Assembly (NCBI GenBank): GCA_041946685.1
Contig: JBHGAV010000056.1
Span: 1-26,319, forward strand
Source of the DNA: JBHGAV01 sp041946685
GTDB lineage: Bacteria > Acidobacteriota > Terriglobia > Bryobacterales > Bryobacteraceae
Direction: 5' to 3'
Length of the DNA: 26,319 nucleotides
Shown here: piece by piece, positions 7,802 to 15,138 of the stretch
Position numbering within the stretch: position 1 is the first letter of the stretch
Layout: every line of letters begins with the position of its first letter
Notes under the pieces: generated by a model
The model's database searches: none
What the model saw: the letters and a program-made list of their open reading frames with translations, nothing else
What the model was told of the DNA's origin: nothing
Made by a program: the position numbers and the translations under genes

Positions 7802-8833
7802 ATGACGGAAGAGACTTCTGAGGGCCTGAAAGCAGGCGGCACCTCGAGACGGGATTTCTTTAAGTCGGTGGGAACGGTATCGGCCGCAATGGCCGTCACG
7901 CAGACTCCGGCCAACAGCGCCGAGGCGGCGCAGATGCCGATGGTGCGCTGGAAAAACGTGTCCATCTCGCGACTGATCTGCGGATCGAACACTTTCGGCG
8001 GCCTTTCGCACCTGTCGGCATTCATCAACCGGGAGATGCGGGCGTATTACACCCCCGAGCAGATCATCAAGACGTCCCGCCGCTGTACGGAGGTCGGCAT
8101 CAACACCTTTGAGCCGCTCTCTTCCGCCACTCCCGGTACTCCCGCGGCGCCGCCCCGGGCTGGTGGCGGGCCTGCGCGCCCCAATGTCTACCAGGCGCTT
8201 GCGGAACAGGGAATCAAGATACAAGGATTCCTTCGGGGGCAGGGAGATCCGGCGCGGGTCGAAGCCATGGCCAAGACGCCCGGCGTCATCGGCATGCATC
8301 ATTACGGCGTGGCGACCGACAACTGGTTCAAACAGGGGCAGCTCGACACGGTTCGCGACTACGTCAAGCGCATCCGCGACACGGGTTTGCTGGTGGGCGT
8401 GGCCGCGCATATGCCGGAAGCCATCGCCGAGGTCGAAAGCCAGGGCTGGGACATCGACTACTACATGTGCTGCGTGTATCAGTGGGGCCGCACCAAGGAA
8501 GAATTTGAGAAGTTGGCCGGCAACCGGAAGGACTTGCTTCCCATCGAGACCTACAGCGTGATCGCCCGAGAAGGGTATTCGGAAGTCTTCCTGAGCGGCG
8601 ACCCGCCGAAGATGCTCAACGTCGTCAAGAAGGTCAAGAAGCCCTGCCTCGTTTACAAGATCCTTGCCGCGGGCCGCCGGTGCGAGACTCCGGAGACTGT
8701 GGAGGCGGCTTTCAAGGAGACCTTCGAGAACATCAAGCCCACCGATGCCGTCATCGTGGGCTTCTATGACCGGTACACGGACCAGCCCGCCGAGTGCGCG
8801 GCGCTGGTTCGCAAGTACGGCACTGTTTCCTAG
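7802..8833 (+). CDS. Tat-signal protein resembling an aldo/keto reductase barrel
   Basis: A 343-residue protein. The N-terminus carries a twin-arginine motif SRRDFFKSVG (residues 15-24) and an Ala-rich stretch, so export in folded form is likely. The mature part begins with VSISRLICGSNTFGG and has TEVGINTFEP; these recall the start of aldo/keto reductases (V-S-x-L-x-x-G, then E-x-G-I-N). The family's catalytic Asp appears as Glu in the latter motif, and I cannot locate a convincing Tyr/Lys/His set, so redox activity is doubtful. Later parts (GVIGMHHYGVATDNW, PCLVYKILAAGR) fit repeating beta-alpha units. The SD at 7789-7799 and a good promoter support ATG 7802 over the upstream GTG 7754. Function is unknown; it may bind or modify a sugar-derived molecule in the periplasm. 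Confidence 0.75.
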   Translation: MTEETSEGLKAGGTSRRDFFKSVGTVSAAMAVTQTPANSAEAAQMPMVRWKNVSISRLICGSNTFGGLSHLSAFINREMRAYYTPEQIIKTSRRCTEVGINTFEPLSSATPGTPAAPPRAGGGPARPNVYQALAEQGIKIQGFLRGQGDPARVEAMAKTPGVIGMHHYGVATDNWFKQGQLDTVRDYVKRIRDTGLLVGVAAHMPEAIAEVESQGWDIDYYMCCVYQWGRTKEEFEKLAGNRKDLLPIETYSVIAREGYSEVFLSGDPPKMLNVVKKVKKPCLVYKILAAGRRCETPETVEAAFKETFENIKPTDAVIVGFYDRYTDQPAECAALVRKYGTVS

Positions 8834-8850
8834 CCGGTCGAAGGGCGCGG

Positions 8851-9393
8851 CTACTTCTTCTTCGGCGGCGTGGCGGGCTCGGCCGTCAGCTTGTCCAGCA
8901 TGCTGCGGATGTTGTTGTCCCGGTTGGTAAAGAACTGGTCGTCGCCCAGGAACTGCCCTCGGACAATGCCCTTGCGGTCGATGAACACCATGATGGGCAC
9001 ATAGGTCCGCAGGGTTGGGCTCCTTTGCAGATAGCTGAAAACCGGGTCCCGCTCGTCGTAACCCACCGGAAAGGTGGCGCCGGCCGTCTTGGCGAACTCC
9101 GGCGCCAGCATCATGGCCATGGGATTGAATGCTACCGCCAGCGTTTGAAATCCCTTCGGGCCGTACTGCTTCTGGAGCCCTTCCATGACACGGCACGTTT
9201 CCATGCAGTGGGGGCAATCTGTGGAGACGAACAGCAGCGCCACCACCTTCCCTCGATAGGAACTCAGCAGGAGCTGCTTGCCGTCAGTCAGTTTGATGGC
9301 GTACTCAGGAGTCGGACGCCCAACCTCCGCGCCCAGAAGAGGGAGTACGAGGGAAAACAACCCGACTGTCAGCCACTGCCTTCGACGCTGCAC
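8851..9393 (-). CDS. TlpA/AhpC-like thioredoxin-fold protein, exported
   Basis: A 180-residue protein with a basic, hydrophobic N-terminus (QRRRQWLTVGLFSLVLPLL) that is a likely signal peptide or anchor. The body has the AhpC-TSA/TlpA pattern: YRGKVVALLFVSTDCPHC, giving a CPHC redox site at Cys60 and Cys63, then PIMVFIDRKGIVRGQ with the cis-proline and beta-hairpin region. An extra Cys67 lies close by. It probably reduces disulphides or acts in thiol chemistry outside the cytoplasm. The start is GTG 9393, fixed by a perfect AAGGAGG five bases upstream; the open frame continues upstream but has the composition of antisense to other sequence. It lies 23 bases after the peptidase-like gene and is probably cotranscribed with it. 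Confidence 0.87.
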   Translation of the reverse strand: MQRRRQWLTVGLFSLVLPLLGAEVGRPTPEYAIKLTDGKQLLLSSYRGKVVALLFVSTDCPHCMETCRVMEGLQKQYGPKGFQTLAVAFNPMAMMLAPEFAKTAGATFPVGYDERDPVFSYLQRSPTLRTYVPIMVFIDRKGIVRGQFLGDDQFFTNRDNNIRSMLDKLTAEPATPPKKK

Positions 9394-9398
9394 GGAAA

Positions 9399-9405
9399 CC
9401 TCCTT
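9399..9405 (-). promoter_or_regulatory. strong Shine-Dalgarno site for the thioredoxin-fold gene
   Basis: AAGGAGG reads on the minus strand five bases before GTG 9393. It settles the start 103 codons inside the longer open frame. Confidence 0.8.
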
Positions 9406-9416
9406 CTCTTTCCAGT

Positions 9417-10667
9417 TTATCGCAGGCCTTCGCCGACTTCGCCAGGCGATATCATCCCTTGCAGGCTGGCGAAAGTCGAGCCGTTCAGCCGCATGGCGAA
9501 ATGGCCGTCGTCGCCGCGCCCTGCAAGGTATCCGTTGCGCTCGGCGGTGATCTCCAGGCGCTTCCACTTCCCCTTCAGCACCCCTCGGTAGAGCTCGAAG
9601 AATCGCCTGGCCGCGGCGGGGTCCTGCCACTCGGAAGAGTAGGCGAGCACCGTGTGCCGGTCCTTCTTGTGCTCCAGCAAGCGATACGCGCCCCCTCTCC
9701 ACAGAGGCGCCACCTCCTCCGCCGCCTGAGGGCCAGCGTACTGCCGCAGCAGGATGGAGTGATCGAGTTCACCGATAGAGCCTCCCATGAGGACCCGGAA
9801 GCCGCCCTGCGACGCCAGCCGGGCCAGAGCAGGCTCGGCGGGCTTCCCGCCGGCAAAGTACTTGTCGGGGTGGAGAACCTGCTGCGTGCTGACGGGGGGG
9901 CGGGTGAAGATCGAGGTGAAGCCCGTCGTCCCTTCCTTCTCGACGAGCACGTGCTGAAAGAGCATGCCCTTGGTGTAGGGGAAGATCAGGGTCTCGCGGA
10001 TATAGAGAGGCGCACGGTCGAACACCGGGAACTGCCCTCCCGTGGCGCCGGCCTGCTGGCTCATGAACTGGGCGATGGCGGGAGAGGTCTTCAGCGACAT
10101 TCCCATGCGCCGCGCGAGGTACTCGGACATCAGCCAGGTGGCCTGTCCCTCCATGACCGCCAGGCGCGCCATGGCCCGGTCGTCGCTTTCTCCCGCCCTC
10201 GCGATGAACTTCTCCAGGTTGAAGCGCTGGTCGGCAAGGGCGTGAGCCAGCTCATGGACCAGCGCCACCTGCTGCATGGCGGAGGAGCTGGAGTCGAGCA
10301 CGTACAGCCGCTTCTTACGGTAGTCGTAGAACGCGGCGGCCTGCTCTGTCAGCAGCTCGATAGTGGTCTTCTTGAGGTCGAATTCCTGCGGGACGAAACC
10401 GAACTTCTTCAACGTCAGCTCTTCGGCCCTAACCTCTTCCGGCTTGACCTCCTCCCTGATACGCTCTTCAAGAAACCGCTTCACTTCTTCGCGGCCGATG
10501 AGACTATGCCGGATCGGCTTGGTCAGTCTGAGCCCGGTGATCTGGCTGAGTTCCGCCACGATCGCTTCGATTTGCCGAAAAAGCTCCTGCTCGGACTTGG
10601 CCGGCTGGGCCCAGGCGGTGGCCGCTGCGAGAACAGCCAGGACGAAGACAGCGATAATCCTTTTCAT
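9417..10667 (-). CDS. exported HELAH zinc-metallopeptidase-like protein
   Basis: A 416-residue protein with a Sec signal peptide (MKRIIAVFVLAVLAAATAWA). Residues 138-142 are HELAH in the context VHELAHALADQRF, a HEXXH zinc site; Glu173 in VMEGQATWLM, 31 residues after the second His, is a plausible third ligand, so the pattern is gluzincin-like. The preceding YDYRKKRLYVLD resembles the strand that precedes the active helix in such enzymes. Similar HEL(A/T)HALQDQ-type proteins occur in several soil phyla, but their substrates are not known. The C-terminal part (about residues 230-416) has no motif I recognise. There is no SD: a pyrimidine-rich 13-base leader would follow the extended -10 at 10687-10695. 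It probably forms an operon with the thioredoxin-fold gene downstream. Confidence 0.8.
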   Translation of the reverse strand: MKRIIAVFVLAVLAAATAWAQPAKSEQELFRQIEAIVAELSQITGLRLTKPIRHSLIGREEVKRFLEERIREEVKPEEVRAEELTLKKFGFVPQEFDLKKTTIELLTEQAAAFYDYRKKRLYVLDSSSSAMQQVALVHELAHALADQRFNLEKFIARAGESDDRAMARLAVMEGQATWLMSEYLARRMGMSLKTSPAIAQFMSQQAGATGGQFPVFDRAPLYIRETLIFPYTKGMLFQHVLVEKEGTTGFTSIFTRPPVSTQQVLHPDKYFAGGKPAEPALARLASQGGFRVLMGGSIGELDHSILLRQYAGPQAAEEVAPLWRGGAYRLLEHKKDRHTVLAYSSEWQDPAAARRFFELYRGVLKGKWKRLEITAERNGYLAGRGDDGHFAMRLNGSTFASLQGMISPGEVGEGLR

Positions 10668-10686
10668 CGGGCGGAGGGAAAGAAAC

Positions 10687-10695
10687 AGGATAACA
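10687..10695 (-). promoter_or_regulatory. extended -10 for the peptidase-like gene, in a divergent region
   Basis: On the minus strand the bases read TGTTATCCT, an extended -10 (TG-n-TATCCT) 20 bases before the ATG at 10667. The same bases read GGATAAC on the plus strand, ten bases before the Smr gene. The -35 match is poor on both strands. Confidence 0.4.
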
Positions 10696-10703
10696 TCTGT
10701 CTG

Positions 10704-10982
10704 ATGGAGCCCGAACCGGTACGAATTCCGATCTCGGATGTGTTCGACCTCCACAGCGTGCCCCACCGGGACGCCGAGGCCGTGGTCGAAGAGTATCTGC
10801 GGGAGGCGCGTGCCGCCGGCTTCCGCTATGTGCGGATCATCCACGGCCGCGGCATCGGCGCGCGCAGGGAGATGGTGCGGGCGGTGCTCGCGCGGACGCC
10901 GTTCGTCGAATCCTATGGCGACGCCCCCGCGGAGGCCGGCGGGTGGGGCGCGACCCTGGCGGTGCTGTCCGGCATCACTTAG
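10704..10982 (+). CDS. small stand-alone Smr-domain protein
   Basis: A 92-residue protein that is essentially one Smr (small MutS-related) domain. The motifs are in order: DLHSVPHRDAE (Asp15, His17), then VRIIHGRGIG (His47-Gly50), then GWGATLAVL near the C-terminus. Smr domains are known as nucleic-acid nucleases or nicking domains, often acting on RNA or branched DNA; stand-alone forms are common and usually of unknown target. The ATG at 10704 is chosen because upstream sequence in this frame is antisense to the peptidase-like gene. It starts 36 bases from that gene, divergently, and its stop overlaps the stop of the converging GT-C gene by four bases. Confidence 0.82.
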   Translation: MEPEPVRIPISDVFDLHSVPHRDAEAVVEEYLREARAAGFRYVRIIHGRGIGARREMVRAVLARTPFVESYGDAPAEAGGWGATLAVLSGIT

Positions 10983-13195
10983 TACAGCTTGTACAGGCGG
11001 GAGGTGATCCGGTCGGCGACCGGCTTGATTCCCCACTCTGCGGCATTGTCGCGGAGATCGGCGGCGCCGAGGTCATTGTCGTCGAGCAGAACCCACTTCA
11101 CCCCCCTCTCCAGCAAGGCGGCCACGGCCGCGCGGCGAAGTCCCGGTGGATCATCGACCAAGATCTGTTGCGGCTTGGCATCCAGGGTCTTCCACTCCCC
11201 GGACGGGGTCCGGCCCTCGAGCTTCATGCGCGGATCGTATTGTCCAATAGCGCACTCCAAGCGCGCCGAGTCCGCCGTTTCCACCTTGCCGAAATCCGCT
11301 TCCAGAAACATGCCGGGGAAAAGAGTCCGCCAGCTCCGCCAGCGCGTGGCCAGGTTGCGGTCGAAGGCCATCTCAACGTCCCAGGGATTGGGGCGCGCCT
11401 GGAGTCGCCAGGCCGTGGTTCTGGGGACTTCGGCCGCTCCATCCAACACGTAGAATTCATTAACGGCCCAGTGCTCGCCGCTGCCTCCGGCGGTCTGAAC
11501 CACTCGCACGGCCCCCAGGGGCTGACGGGGGAAACGGAAGAGCACATGCCGGCGGGGATGGTAGTCGGCCACGATGGGAGTCCAGAGGATGTCGCCGGCG
11601 GCTTGATTGGAGGCCGACTGGTATCCCACCAGAATGTCCCGGTTGGTGTAGGCTTCCGCCACCTGATTGAAGGTGAACACCGCCTCTCCCGGCGGGACGT
11701 ACGCTTCGATCATGCGGGCGATGACGTAGTAGGGCATCGAGCGGGAAAGGAAACCGTCCTCGTCGTCGATCCGGAATGCCTGCTTCCATGGGAGCGGTTT
11801 TTCGAGTCGCCAGGCGTGGCGGTCGGAGTAGATCGCGACATTGGATGGCCAGCAGGACAGGGCGTGGAAGGCGAGAAGAAGAGGGGCCATCGCCTTGGCC
11901 CGGGTGAGGACCAGAGCCAGGCCCAGCGAGAGAAAGGGCAGCGGAGGGATGAGGAACCGTGTGCCAATGTTCAGCGGATAGGTGCACCCGAAGATTAGCG
12001 CCGCTGCGAGGAGGCGCCTTCCTTCCCGCCAGCGCAGCGCCAGCAGGGCCAGTGGGGCCAGCAGGAAAACGGGCCCAAGGAGACCGCAGAGCGCGCTTCC
12101 CTTCACTGTCACTTCCAGCGGCACTTGCCAGGGGCCCTTGATCTCCCGGTAGTTGCGCAGATACTGCGTCCAATCCTCTTCGAGGGAAACGTGCACATGT
12201 CGATTGGGGAAGACCTTGTTGAAGAAAGGCGAGAACGGGTTGCCGAGCCAGAGCCAGTTCTTGACCATCCAGGGAGCCGCGAGCACCAGCGCACAGAGCC
12301 CCACGATGAGAACAGGCTTCACCCAGGATTGGCGCGAGCGGATGAGCCTCCAGCCCACGAAGCCGGCGGCATAGGGCAGCGCCAGCGCGGCTGTGTACTT
12401 GGCGGCGTAGCTGAAACCCGCCAAGAGCCCGATCGGCACAAGCAGCCCGCGGGAGCGCTGCTGGTCCCAGATCTGGAGGAAGTAGAACGCCGCGAAAACG
12501 ATCGCCGCCACGGCGACGTCGTTGTACGCCGTGGTTCCGTCCATGCCTACGACCGGGCTAAGGAAGAACAACAGCGACCCGGTCGCTCCCGCCGCCGCAT
12601 AGCCGAAACGGCGCGCATAGCTCAGCATGGACAGCGCGAGCGCCGCCAGCAGCGAGCAGTGAACCAGCGAAGCCGCCGAATGCCTGCCAAAGGCGAAGGC
12701 ATAGAGATACAGCATCTCGACGCCTTGCGACAGGTTGGCATACATGTTGGTTGTGATCCGGTGGAATCCGTGCTCGCGGTAGTACCGGGCCACCAGGCCC
12801 AGGTGATAGGCGCTGCCGTCCGGGCTCCGCTCCGGCGTCATGGCGTTGGTGAAATAGACCACGGCGAAGACCGTGAACACGAGTCCGAACGCGACCTTCC
12901 AGAACCGGGGCATCGGCGGCAGAGGGTCGCCGTATCCCCTGTGCAGACCTTTCCATACGGCTGTGCCAATGGCCAGCGCGCCCACAGCCAGGAAGGTTCC
13001 CTTGTAGACCAGTTGTGCCGCTGCAAGAGCGAAAACGATCCCGCTCAGGCAGGCCGATCCGGCCAGGAAGGCCAGCAGGTTCTCCTCCACCCGGTGGAAC
13101 CGGAGCTTGAGACCGTGGAAGAGCAGCCTGCCCAGCGACACGCACGTCAGGACCGTAAACGTAGCGCCGAACAGGATGTAGAACGCCTGTGGCAT
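10979..13195 (-). CDS. GT-C-type polytopic membrane protein with C-terminal discoidin-like domain
   Basis: A 738-residue protein with about eleven to twelve hydrophobic helices in the first 480 residues. An acidic loop after an early helix (TPERSPDGSAYHLGLVARYY, near residue 120) fits the GT-C position for donor binding, as in ArnT/PMT-like transferases. After the membrane part comes a soluble region, and residues about 590-675 look like an F5/8-type C (discoidin) beta-sandwich: PNPWDVEMAFDRNLATRW, then MFLEADFGKV, then a closing GEWKTL. Such domains usually bind carbohydrate. A short end (KWVLLDDNDLGAADL onward) completes it. It is the last gene of a packed run and starts within the stop of the lipoprotein gene (TGATG). 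Substrates are unknown. Confidence 0.8.
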   Translation of the reverse strand: MPQAFYILFGATFTVLTCVSLGRLLFHGLKLRFHRVEENLLAFLAGSACLSGIVFALAAAQLVYKGTFLAVGALAIGTAVWKGLHRGYGDPLPPMPRFWKVAFGLVFTVFAVVYFTNAMTPERSPDGSAYHLGLVARYYREHGFHRITTNMYANLSQGVEMLYLYAFAFGRHSAASLVHCSLLAALALSMLSYARRFGYAAAGATGSLLFFLSPVVGMDGTTAYNDVAVAAIVFAAFYFLQIWDQQRSRGLLVPIGLLAGFSYAAKYTAALALPYAAGFVGWRLIRSRQSWVKPVLIVGLCALVLAAPWMVKNWLWLGNPFSPFFNKVFPNRHVHVSLEEDWTQYLRNYREIKGPWQVPLEVTVKGSALCGLLGPVFLLAPLALLALRWREGRRLLAAALIFGCTYPLNIGTRFLIPPLPFLSLGLALVLTRAKAMAPLLLAFHALSCWPSNVAIYSDRHAWRLEKPLPWKQAFRIDDEDGFLSRSMPYYVIARMIEAYVPPGEAVFTFNQVAEAYTNRDILVGYQSASNQAAGDILWTPIVADYHPRRHVLFRFPRQPLGAVRVVQTAGGSGEHWAVNEFYVLDGAAEVPRTTAWRLQARPNPWDVEMAFDRNLATRWRSWRTLFPGMFLEADFGKVETADSARLECAIGQYDPRMKLEGRTPSGEWKTLDAKPQQILVDDPPGLRRAAVAALLERGVKWVLLDDNDLGAADLRDNAAEWGIKPVADRITSRLYKLY

Positions 13196-13737
13196 CACTC
13201 GGCGAAGCCAACCCGGCTCAATATGAAGCCGAGCGCCGCGCCGTCCAGCGGCGAAACCTGCACCTTGTCGATCTCGACGGCGATGGTGCTCATCTGGTCC
13301 GTCCGCAGCCACTCCGGTGGTACGGGCTTCTCGTAGTGTTTGTCACCGGGCGCGTCGTAACGCACCTTGTCGAGAAGCTGATCGTTCACGAAGAAGGAGA
13401 AGGTGACCGGCCCGGTCGCATCGAACGTTGCCTTGGCCACGGCAAAATCCATGACCAGCTTCACGTTCTCGGTGCGCGTGACGATGAAACGTAACTCCGG
13501 ACGCTTGCCGGACCAACGCCAGGACCCGCCTTCCACGACGGGACTGACATCCTTGATGATGTGCATTCGAGCGCCGGGCTCGCCCATGCCCACGATACTC
13601 CCGAACGAGTTGGTGCCGAAGCCCGTGACCGGCTTGCGCTCCATGGGAGGAGCATAGGTGTCGGGGATGGACACACAGCCCGCCAGGCACAAGGCCAGGC
13701 CCGGAGTGAGCGCTTTGAAGAGCCGGCTTCTATTCAC
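13195..13737 (-). CDS. lipoprotein of unknown function
   Basis: A 180-residue protein with a short basic N-terminus, a hydrophobic stretch and a lipobox LAGC (18-21), so Cys21 should be lipidated and the protein anchored to a membrane. I recognise no domain. The remainder alternates short hydrophobic strands (RPELRFIVTR, GPVTFSFFVNDQLL, MSTIAVEIDKV) and could be a beta-sandwich, perhaps of ligand-binding type. The start is GTG 13737, overlapping the stop of nth by four bases in GTGA form, and its own stop overlaps the next gene by one base. The tight coupling to a GT-C membrane protein suggests a joint envelope role; this is inference. Confidence 0.8.
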   Translation of the reverse strand: MNRSRLFKALTPGLALCLAGCVSIPDTYAPPMERKPVTGFGTNSFGSIVGMGEPGARMHIIKDVSPVVEGGSWRWSGKRPELRFIVTRTENVKLVMDFAVAKATFDATGPVTFSFFVNDQLLDKVRYDAPGDKHYEKPVPPEWLRTDQMSTIAVEIDKVQVSPLDGAALGFILSRVGFAE

Positions 13738-14402
13738 GTGGTCTTGTCCTCGGCGTAACAGAAGGAATCCATGGGGCATTCCGCGCAGCGCGGCTTGCGG
13801 GCCGTGCACAGGCCGCGGCCATGGTGGATCACCTGGTGGGAGAACACAATCCACTTCTCTGGAGGGATCAGACTCATGAGATCCCTCTCGATCTTGACCG
13901 GGTCCTCCTCCGCGGTGAGGTCCAGCCGCCGGGCGATTCGCTGTACATGGGTGTCCACCACCACCCCCGAGGCGATCCGGTACGCCGTGCCCAGCACGAC
14001 GTTGGCGGTCTTGCGGGCCACCCCGGGGATGACCAGCAGCTCCTCCATGGTGCGAGGGACTTCGCCGCCAAAGTCGCCGACAATCTTCTTTGCGGCGCCG
14101 ATGATCGACTTTGCCTTGTTGTTGAAGAACCCCGTGGAGCGGATGTCCGCCGCCAGCTCCTCCTGCCTCGCGGCGGCGAAGTCCCGAATGGTGGGGTACT
14201 TCCGGAACAGTCCGGGAGTGACCTCATTCACGCGCTTGTCGGTGCACTGTGCGGACAGGATGGTGGCGACCAGAAGTTGCCAGGCGTCGCCGTGATGGAG
14301 GGCACAGGTGGCGGCTGGAAAGAGTTGGTCCAGAGCCTCCAGGATCTTCCCGGCCCTCTGTTTGCGCTGAGCCGCCGTCTTTGGCCGATCGCTCGCCTTC
14401 AT
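13734..14402 (-). CDS. nth: endonuclease III (DNA glycosylase/AP lyase)
   Basis: A 222-residue protein with all diagnostic elements of Nth, which removes oxidised pyrimidines and cleaves at AP sites in base-excision repair. The helix-hairpin-helix is VIPGVARKTANVVL with catalytic Lys131, and Asp150 lies in VVVDTHVQRIARRL. The C-terminal 4Fe-4S loop has Cys199, Cys206, Cys209 and Cys215, spaced C-X6-C-X2-C-X5-C. Length is normal for the family. Its ATG overlaps the stop of the zinc-ribbon membrane gene (ATGA) and its stop overlaps the lipoprotein start (GTGA), so translation is probably coupled to two envelope proteins. The genes around it have nothing obvious to do with DNA repair. Confidence 0.97.
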   Translation of the reverse strand: MKASDRPKTAAQRKQRAGKILEALDQLFPAATCALHHGDAWQLLVATILSAQCTDKRVNEVTPGLFRKYPTIRDFAAARQEELAADIRSTGFFNNKAKSIIGAAKKIVGDFGGEVPRTMEELLVIPGVARKTANVVLGTAYRIASGVVVDTHVQRIARRLDLTAEEDPVKIERDLMSLIPPEKWIVFSHQVIHHGRGLCTARKPRCAECPMDSFCYAEDKTT

Positions 14403-15085
14403 AGTCCGGGCTGGGGAGAAGTGATCACGACGTCGGCCCGTATGAACTGCCAGTCGGGCAGTTCATAGACGCGCAGCTTCGACTGTAGGGGCGCTCTCAT
14501 ATTCTTGGCCTCGAAGGGCCGGAGCTCGGGCAGCCGGAAATTGAACGTGCCGACCGATTCCCCGTCGCTCTTGGCGGTGATGGGCCGTATGGTCACCGTG
14601 CCGGCCACATCGGTGAGCGGGGCGGGCGAGTGGTTGACGATCACAAACTCCACCTGGAGGTTCTTGGGATTCTCCTCCAGCAGCCGCAGCCCTGTGACCT
14701 CGATGTACTTGTTCAGCACGTGTGCGGTCATGGTGGCGGAGTTCGCCGTGTCGGCCGGTGGAGGGCTTCGCCTAGGAATCAGCGGTCCGGGCGTCAGCGG
14801 CTCTCCTCTGTGCGCGAGGTACCGGTAAGCCACGAAGCCGAGCGTGCCCATGGAGAGGAAGGCGATGGCGACCACGAGGACCAGCGCCCAGGCGGGGGTG
14901 GCGGACGTCCTGCGCGGCTTAGGGGCGGCCGGGACCTTGACGGCCTCAGTCTGTTCCTGGCGAGGGGGACCCGACGCTGGGGCTTCACCGGCCGGCTTGC
15001 CGGCCGCCCTCCGGGCGCACTCAGGGCACTCCGAGGAGGAGGGCGGGACTTCCAGACCGCATTGCGGGCAGATCCACGTGAACAT
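14399..15085 (-). CDS. zinc-ribbon, single-helix membrane protein of unknown function
   Basis: A 228-residue protein. The N-terminus is a zinc ribbon of two CXXC knuckles: CPQC (Cys6, Cys9) and CPEC (Cys20, Cys23). A Pro/Ala-rich linker leads to one transmembrane helix (about residues 66-89), which puts the ribbon in the cytoplasm and the rest outside. The outer part (LQVEFVIVNHSPAPLTDVAGTV, broken by strands through VVITSPQPGL) resembles a small immunoglobulin-like beta domain such as FxLYD, which is a guess from pattern. Its stop overlaps the nth start by four bases. A TATGAAT (15096-15102, minus strand) lies 10 bases before the start and could drive separate transcription, but there is no -35 match or good SD. 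Confidence 0.78.
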   Translation of the reverse strand: MFTWICPQCGLEVPPSSSECPECARRAAGKPAGEAPASGPPRQEQTEAVKVPAAPKPRRTSATPAWALVLVVAIAFLSMGTLGFVAYRYLAHRGEPLTPGPLIPRRSPPPADTANSATMTAHVLNKYIEVTGLRLLEENPKNLQVEFVIVNHSPAPLTDVAGTVTIRPITAKSDGESVGTFNFRLPELRPFEAKNMRAPLQSKLRVYELPDWQFIRADVVITSPQPGL

Positions 15086-15138
15086 GATGCAGCCTATTCA
15101 TACTCTACATCAACGCCGTCAGGCCCCTGCCGGGCCCT

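Noticed and set aside
7466..9217. 583-codon minus-strand open frame across the cytochrome, Tat-signal and thioredoxin-fold genes
   Set aside because: It spans three genes supported by motifs and SD sites, has no motif of its own and crosses their boundaries.
12125..13336. 403-codon plus-strand open frame opposite the GT-C and lipoprotein genes
   Set aside because: It is antisense to hydrophobic coding sequence and its composition is that of a shadow frame.
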